Of a DNA stretch of 64,000 nucleotides, positions 59,291 to 64,000 are shown piece by piece. Position 1 is the stretch's first letter. Each line of letters starts with the position of its first letter. The notes under the pieces were generated by a model. It had not been told where the DNA came from, made no database searches, and was given only the letters and a program-made list of their open reading frames with translations. The translations under genes were made by a program, and so were the position numbers. The stretch is taken from contig VWZF01004881.1 of NCBI GenBank assembly GCA_013396755.1, forward strand, positions 434,001 through 498,000, written 5' to 3'. Source of the DNA: Sclerurus mexicanus. Its lineage: Eukaryota; Chordata; Aves; Passeriformes; Furnariidae.

Positions 59291-59490
59291 GGCACATTTC
59301 AGCTCCAAACCCAATTCATATTCCCCCTGTGGTTAGAGAAGGAGTTAAGGCACAACGCAGAAGAGGGGTTTTGGGGGGACAGAGAGGCCAAACACAGGGA
59401 AAGGGGTAAATCAAAGCCCTTCTAAACAAGCAGTGCACAGAAGTAAAAATATCTGAACACAACAATCTTCCAGCCCATCCTCATGGATTT
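59291..59490. other. Unique spacer between two CR1 copies
   Basis: About 200 bases with no supported feature. Confidence 0.4.
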
Positions 59491-59655
59491 CCAGAGAAGC
59501 TGTGGCTGCCACACCCCTGGAAGTGTCCAAGGCCAGGCTGGGTGAGGCTTGGAACAACCTGGGCTAGTGGAAGATGTCCCTGCCCATGGCAGGGGGTGGA
59601 ATGAGATGAGCTTTAAGGTCCCTCCCAACCCAAACCAGTCTGTGATTCTGTGCTT
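59491..59655 (+). mobile_element. CR1 LINE 3' fragment, sense
   Basis: 'ccagagaagctgtggctgcc', 'ggaagtgtccaaggccaggc', 'cctgggctagtggaagatgt', 'ccctgcccatggcagggggt' and 'gagctttaaggtccctccca' run to 'accagtctgtgattctgtgc'. It faces the antisense CR1 about 200 bases to its left. Confidence 0.95.
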
Positions 59656-61452
59656 CTAATGCAGGGCCCCACAGCACAGGACAGCTGCAGCTCACCCAAA
59701 ATCTTCTGGAAATTTCTAGGTGTTGCATCTTACTCCCATGAATATGAAAAACAGCCTGCGCTTATCCTTGACCAGACACAACACTGAATTTTAATGGCTC
59801 AATAAGAATTTGATAGCTTGCAGAGAGGAGAGCTTTTGTAATAAGGTTTGATAAAACATCACCCTTGGGAGAGCTTGTACATAAACACCTCTGAAGAGTT
59901 ATGCAACCCCAGTATGCAGCTCTCATGACAACAAATCTATCCAGCACCAGGAGCACAACCCAGCACTTCCAAAAGCTTCTATCTCTGCATGGCAATGAGC
60001 TCTTCCTCAGAGTGCTACTCGTTTTCAACAAGGAATGCCAAGGCAAGCAGGGAAGGGCTCCTCCCCCTGCAAAATCTTGACTGGAATTATTGTTTTCATG
60101 AAGAGAACTAAACCCAAGACTTTTGGCAGCACTAGAAAACACGTTGTTTGCACAATAATCACCTCCCTCAAACGCCAGCTCGGTGTCATTCCATGTTTTT
60201 CTGATGCCAGCTGACAGCCAGGGTTTCTAAGGAAACACCCATTTTGGGGGAGCTGGAGGGAGGGGAGGGAAAGGACAGAACCTAAAAATATGTGTCACAC
60301 GCCTCTTCGAGGCATTGAAACCCCCTGATAAAATCACTGCCAGCATCGTGGAGTGGGAACATTTCTGAGACACCCACGAGGCTCCACCCAAGCAGAATCA
60401 TTTTGCACTGAACAATATTTTGCTGAGAGGGAGTTCTATTTCTGAAGTCCCATTCTTTTAAAGGGTGTTTGGGAAAATATGCTGACTGAGTTATTTCTTA
60501 AATTACCCAGAATAAATGGCAACATTATCATTCTGTACCACTGCAGCCCCAAATAAGACTCGAAGTCTTACATGGAGCATGAACAGGAATTTCACTGATT
60601 TGGAGTATTGAAGGTTTTCATGCTGGAAATGTGAGATTATTTATTCTTAATTAAACTGAAATGGGTGTGGGAGTTAAAAATAATACCCCTCTCCTTGAGC
60701 ATGGACAAGCCGTGCTGGAATCAGACATCCAAAGCACCTCAGACTGCCCTAAATAAGCCCAAAGAAATGACATCACAACACAGCGAGTTAAGCAGTTTTT
60801 AGGTCAAGCTGTGGGTGAGTTACGAGGAAGGAAAAATATATCTAGAATATTTTTGGAACACTCCAAACCTCTAATTTGTCAAAATGCCATTGTTTATCCA
60901 ATTAACCCAGAAACACATCTCCCCTTGGAGGGCTACACATCAGGGAGATTTCCTCATCCCTGACGAAATCAAGACTGTGCTCTAGAAAGGGACTCCTGCC
61001 TGGTCTGTAACAGCACGGAGGACACATTTATTATAAAATAACTGTGACACAAAGCTCACTAGAAGCACTTAAGTCTTCCACCATCTCTTCCAATAACGTA
61101 GGCAAGCACAACCAGTGCCCAGCTAAGCTGATGATTTCCCTGAATGTGACTACTGGGCTCTAGGCTATGTATAAATAGTCAGCTTTACTCCCAGCCAGTC
61201 ACTAATACGCTCCATGTACACATCAGGAGGGAAATGTTTGTGGAACTAAGGTCAGACTGTTCCAGTGTGGTTTCAGGAATGGTGGCCACAGTTTTTGGGT
61301 ATAACTTTGATGTTCTGTGCTGGTAGTCTTTAGACTGAGAGCCAGAGGACCTTGTTTTCTCAGTATGTACAGACCCCTCCCCACCACGATTTACCCTGAA
61401 ACTCTCTCTGCTTCAGGGCTGAATTAGTTCTTATACTGTGCAATTCAGGTTT
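59656..61452. other. Unique non-coding sequence
   Basis: About 1.8 kb. A 126-codon minus frame (59762-60142) has no domain. No gene or repeat is supported. Confidence 0.45.
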
Positions 61453-61610
61453 GCCAGGGAAGCTGTGGCTGCCCCATCCCTGGAAGTATCCAAGGCAAGG
61501 TTGGACGGGACTTGGAGCAACCTGGGCTGGTGGAAGGTGTCCCTGCCCATGGCAGGGGTGGCACTGGATGGGCTTTAAGGTCCCTTCCACCCCAAACCAT
61601 TCTGTGATAT
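61453..61610 (+). mobile_element. CR1 LINE 3' fragment, sense
   Basis: 'gccagggaagctgtggctgc', 'ggaagtatccaaggcaaggt', 'ggagcaacctgggctggtgg', 'tgtccctgcccatggcaggg' and 'ctttaaggtcccttccaccc' lead to 'aaaccattctgtgata'. It is well preserved. Confidence 0.95.
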
Positions 61611-61645
61611 CAGAAACAGTCAGCCTATATATCATAGATGTAAAA

Positions 61646-61668
61646 ATATATATACACACACATATATA
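61646..61668. repeat. Alternating purine-pyrimidine AT/CA tract
   Basis: 23 bases of strict alternation ('atatatatacacacacatat' and on). It lies shortly after a CR1 tail and is a short mixed (TA)/(CA) microsatellite. Confidence 0.85.
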
Positions 61669-61865
61669 AAGCTAATTAATTGATTCTATGCATCATTATT
61701 TAAAGGAGCCTTTGGTCTCTATCACCAAATCTTCTTCTCAAAGGAGAACAGGGATATATCCTCAGAACGGAGCAAATCTGGGCTGCTTGTTGGGATGAGG
61801 GTGCTCCCTCCTCTCTCCCACAGCATCTCCCAAACCCTGCCAACTTCAGAAATCAACCTCCTTCC

Positions 61866-61885
61866 CTTCCTTCCTTCCTTCCTTC
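61866..61885. repeat. (CTTC)n microsatellite
   Basis: Five uninterrupted tetranucleotide units within a pyrimidine-rich stretch. Confidence 0.9.
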
Positions 61886-61944
61886 TGCTGCTGGGGCTGG
61901 GAGGAACAGCCAAGCTTCGATCCCCAAGACTCATCAGCCACGCT

Positions 61945-61976
61945 GAAGGATGGTCGACACGAAGGATGGTCGACAC
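61945..61976. repeat. Exact 16-bp tandem duplication
   Basis: 'gaaggatggtcgacac' occurs twice in a row without mismatch. Confidence 0.97.
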
Positions 61977-62099
61977 GTGTCCTTGTTTGCCAAAAGGCAG
62001 GAGCCTCCCAGCCCTTTGCTTTGGCAGCCCAGCAGCTCCCCTGCACAGCTCCCAGGCTGGAGCACTGCGAGTGCCCAGGGCTTCCCACCCTGCTTTAAT

Positions 62100-62240
62100 C
62101 AGGCCTCCAGTCAGCCCCTTTGGATACGCCGGGAGAGCGTTCCAGCATGCAAATTCGGTTGTAAGTGTTCCCGTGGATCATAAGCCATAAAAGAATTCGT
62201 CTGCCGGCTGAGGCAGGTTAAAGCTTTACAAATTCAAACA
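62100..62240. promoter_or_regulatory. Candidate regulatory stretch (unproven)
   Basis: Complex, repeat-free sequence with several CpGs, a perfect octamer 'atgcaaat' at 62147-62154 and a 'ccataaaagaattcgtctgc' stretch. It resembles conserved non-coding sequence in texture only. Octamers occur elsewhere in the window at about the chance rate, so the motif alone means little. Confidence 0.15.
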
Positions 62241-62804
62241 GACAGTACCTTCGCTGCCCCGCTGCAGGAGCCTCCCCTCTCCTCCCGTCTGGAACTGCAC
62301 CAGCTGGAGCCCAGGAGATGGGTTTCAATTAGCAGCTCACACACAGCTGAAAGGGAAAGCAGAGCAGGAAAAAAAGGCACCCTCACTTTTGTCTTTTTTT
62401 CTCTCTCTGGTTACAGTCAAAACCACACCAATTGATTTGTGCCATTCCTGAGTCTGGTCTTTTTCGAGTTTCACTCACGCTGATAAAGCAACAGAAGAGA
62501 AATCTTCATGCCTGATTTAGCAAGTGGGAAGGAACACATTCACAAACCTTTTCCAGGGCACTCCTGCAAGTGACACTTTGGGGACTTGCTCTAAACTATA
62601 ATCCAGAGCTGGCACCGAAGGGCCAAGAGCTGAAACAAAGTCTTGTAGGACAAACTGTCCCACTACATTTGGTTTCTGCCAAGCTGATGCTGGAAAGGCT
62701 TGTATTGATCCAAGAGAAAATGTGGATAACAAGCAGAAGTTCCATGGCAGTTCCTGCCATTTTATTATTTGAGATGTTCCTCAGCATCTTATGGTGCCTC
62801 TCAT
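62241..62804. other. Unique sequence with acceptor-like site
   Basis: A 30-base pyrimidine-rich tract at 62381-62410 is followed by 'ttacag' at 62411-62416, a good splice acceptor by eye. One frame after it stays open for about 32 codons to a TGA near 62516. I do not recognise the peptide and found no donor, so no exon is called. Confidence 0.3.
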
Positions 62805-62858
62805 TTCATAGAATCATCAACATTGGAAAAGACCTCCAAGCTCATCGAGTCAAACCAT
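62805..62858 (-). mobile_element. CR1 3'-terminal fragment, antisense
   Basis: 'ttcatagaatcatcaacatt', 'ggaaaagacctccaagctca' and 'tcgagtcaaaccatgg' match the last 50 or so bases of CR1 in antisense, ending abruptly. Confidence 0.9.
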
Positions 62859-64000
62859 GGGACTCTTGATTAGGAGCCCACCATTCTTTTAAGAGTAAAA
62901 TATAGATGAACAATGTGTATAAAACCTTGTCCAAGTTCTAAATAACTGAATTTTTGTTACTGATTTGCAGGTTTCACTTGAAATTCTAAATAATGTGAAA
63001 TCTATTTCAATTATTAATTGGGAAATGTTAGAACTAGAACATATATTATCTTCTCTTCTCATTTTTCTAGTAGAGTTTTGCATATCTCCTAGTCCCAAAT
63101 ATCCCTTCTGTGTTTCTGCACACAAAAGAAATACAACTCCTTTTATCTCCTAGCACATTTCCCAATGGAACAGTTTCAGCTTCAGCCTCAGCTATTTGTC
63201 CACAGTGACTGCAAATTGATTTATTCCTCAAAATGGTCAAACTTTGTCATCAAAATGCTGGGAAACGCTTTAATTCAATCTTTGCATGTCCTTTAACTTT
63301 CTTTTATCTCTTTTGCTGCTTAAACAACTGCTAAAATGTTGAAGGCAATCTTTCATTTATTTATGAAGCAGATTAGAAGGAACCTGTGTGCTTTACTTAA
63401 AGCAGCAGCTAAGCAAGACAACACTTTTATTTGAGTTTTTCAGCCCAGATTGAAGCCTAAGATTAAGGCAGCCACAGACTCCTCCATGGCATCACTAATA
63501 AAACCTTTGGTTAAAACCCTGGTCCAGCTAAAGTGAGACAGAGATTTTAAAAAGCCAAAAATGTCAGTTTTTATGTCTTTTCCCTCTCTAGTAAGTTGGA
63601 TTTGCCCATATACGAGTGTATGTGCACATTTATATAGTATATGTAATACATATAATACATAATAAATGCATAAATTTAGTGACTGTAAGTGCTGTAGATT
63701 TTAAAATGCAGAGGGACAGACACAGATGACCTGGACATGCTCAACAAAATTCCTCTTTTCAACTGTAAGCTGTTGCTAACCATTTGTTCATGTTTTATGT
63801 AACACACCAACTTGTCTTTCACTTTTTTCTATTCCCAGTTCCCATCCTTTATATATATTTAATGTCCTACTCTCAACTTGTGGCTTCATTTCTTATGCTG
63901 AAAAGCACATTCAGCAAAACCTGGGCTTTTTTTGAAGCTCTCTCATTATTTACTGTAATTTAAGGTCATTAATCAACTTCTCCACTTCTGTACTGACTTC
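62859..64000. other. Unique AT-rich sequence to the window end
   Basis: About 1.1 kb without a recognisable gene. An AT-rich tract of 'tatat' and 'aataca' units lies at about 63629-63675. Confidence 0.5.
63629..63675. repeat. AT-rich low-complexity tract
   Basis: Irregular 'tatata', 'gtaatacat' and 'aataaat' units with few G or C. No further function is visible. Confidence 0.7.

Noticed and set aside
17538..62154. Several perfect octamer motifs (ATTTGCAT or ATGCAAAT), near 17538, 31338, 50230, 57248 and 62147
   Set aside because: Five in 64 kb of AT-rich DNA on two strands is close to chance, and they do not cluster.
1..64000. Endogenous retroviral LTRs or internal genes
   Set aside because: I looked for paired long terminal repeats and retroviral protein-like frames and saw none. 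A solo LTR of unfamiliar sequence could be missed by eye.
1..64000. Bacterial or phage-type systems (operons, CRISPR arrays, toxin-antitoxin pairs, retrons)
   Set aside because: The sequence is clearly a vertebrate genome, with no long co-directional genes, ribosome-binding pattern or spaced repeat array.

Overview
The window is eukaryotic. It looks like a passerine bird chromosome: AT-rich, non-coding, intronic or intergenic sequence scattered with short 5'-truncated pieces of the avian LINE CR1. I recognise about 30 CR1 segments. They keep the family's 3' landmarks: a 'gatctttaaggtcccttccaac' type block and an imperfect 'attctatg' tail on the sense strand, or the mirror 'cacagaatcatagaatgg' start on the antisense strand. 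None reaches the reverse-transcriptase domain. One element at about 31496-31628 has a head derived from tRNA-Ile fused to a CR1-like tail. This is the architecture of TguSINE1, known from zebra finch, and is the best evidence for a passerine. That assignment is from memory and was not checked by alignment.

No complete protein-coding gene can be supported. All open reading frames are short. The longest coincide with the GC-rich, stop-poor antisense of CR1 copies or with unremarkable sequence, and none gave a recognisable domain. There is no tRNA, rRNA, CRISPR array or bacterial-style operon.

Layout. 1-10 kb: mostly unique AT-rich DNA with a few CR1 scraps near 3.8-5.0 kb and a 5.2-kb stretch with no CR1 that I could see. 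10-25 kb: CR1 in both orientations, including an inverted pair at 13.9-14.4 kb. 25-28 kb: low in repeats. 28-35 kb: the most interesting part. It holds a small CpG-rich island with a CTCF-like site (28.93-29.13 kb), an ATG with a good downstream splice donor (29.2 kb), a minus-strand exon-like interval (31.04-31.13 kb), the SINE, a CR1 with an internal tandem expansion (33.8 kb) and a possible conserved regulatory stretch (33.9-34.6 kb). 35-64 kb: unique sequence with dispersed CR1, microsatellites and small tandem duplications.

There is no gene set whose parts can be seen working together. The most economical reading is a large intron or intergenic region of a bird gene, with retrotransposon debris and a few candidate regulatory or exonic elements that need transcript or alignment data. 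I found no convincing undescribed system.
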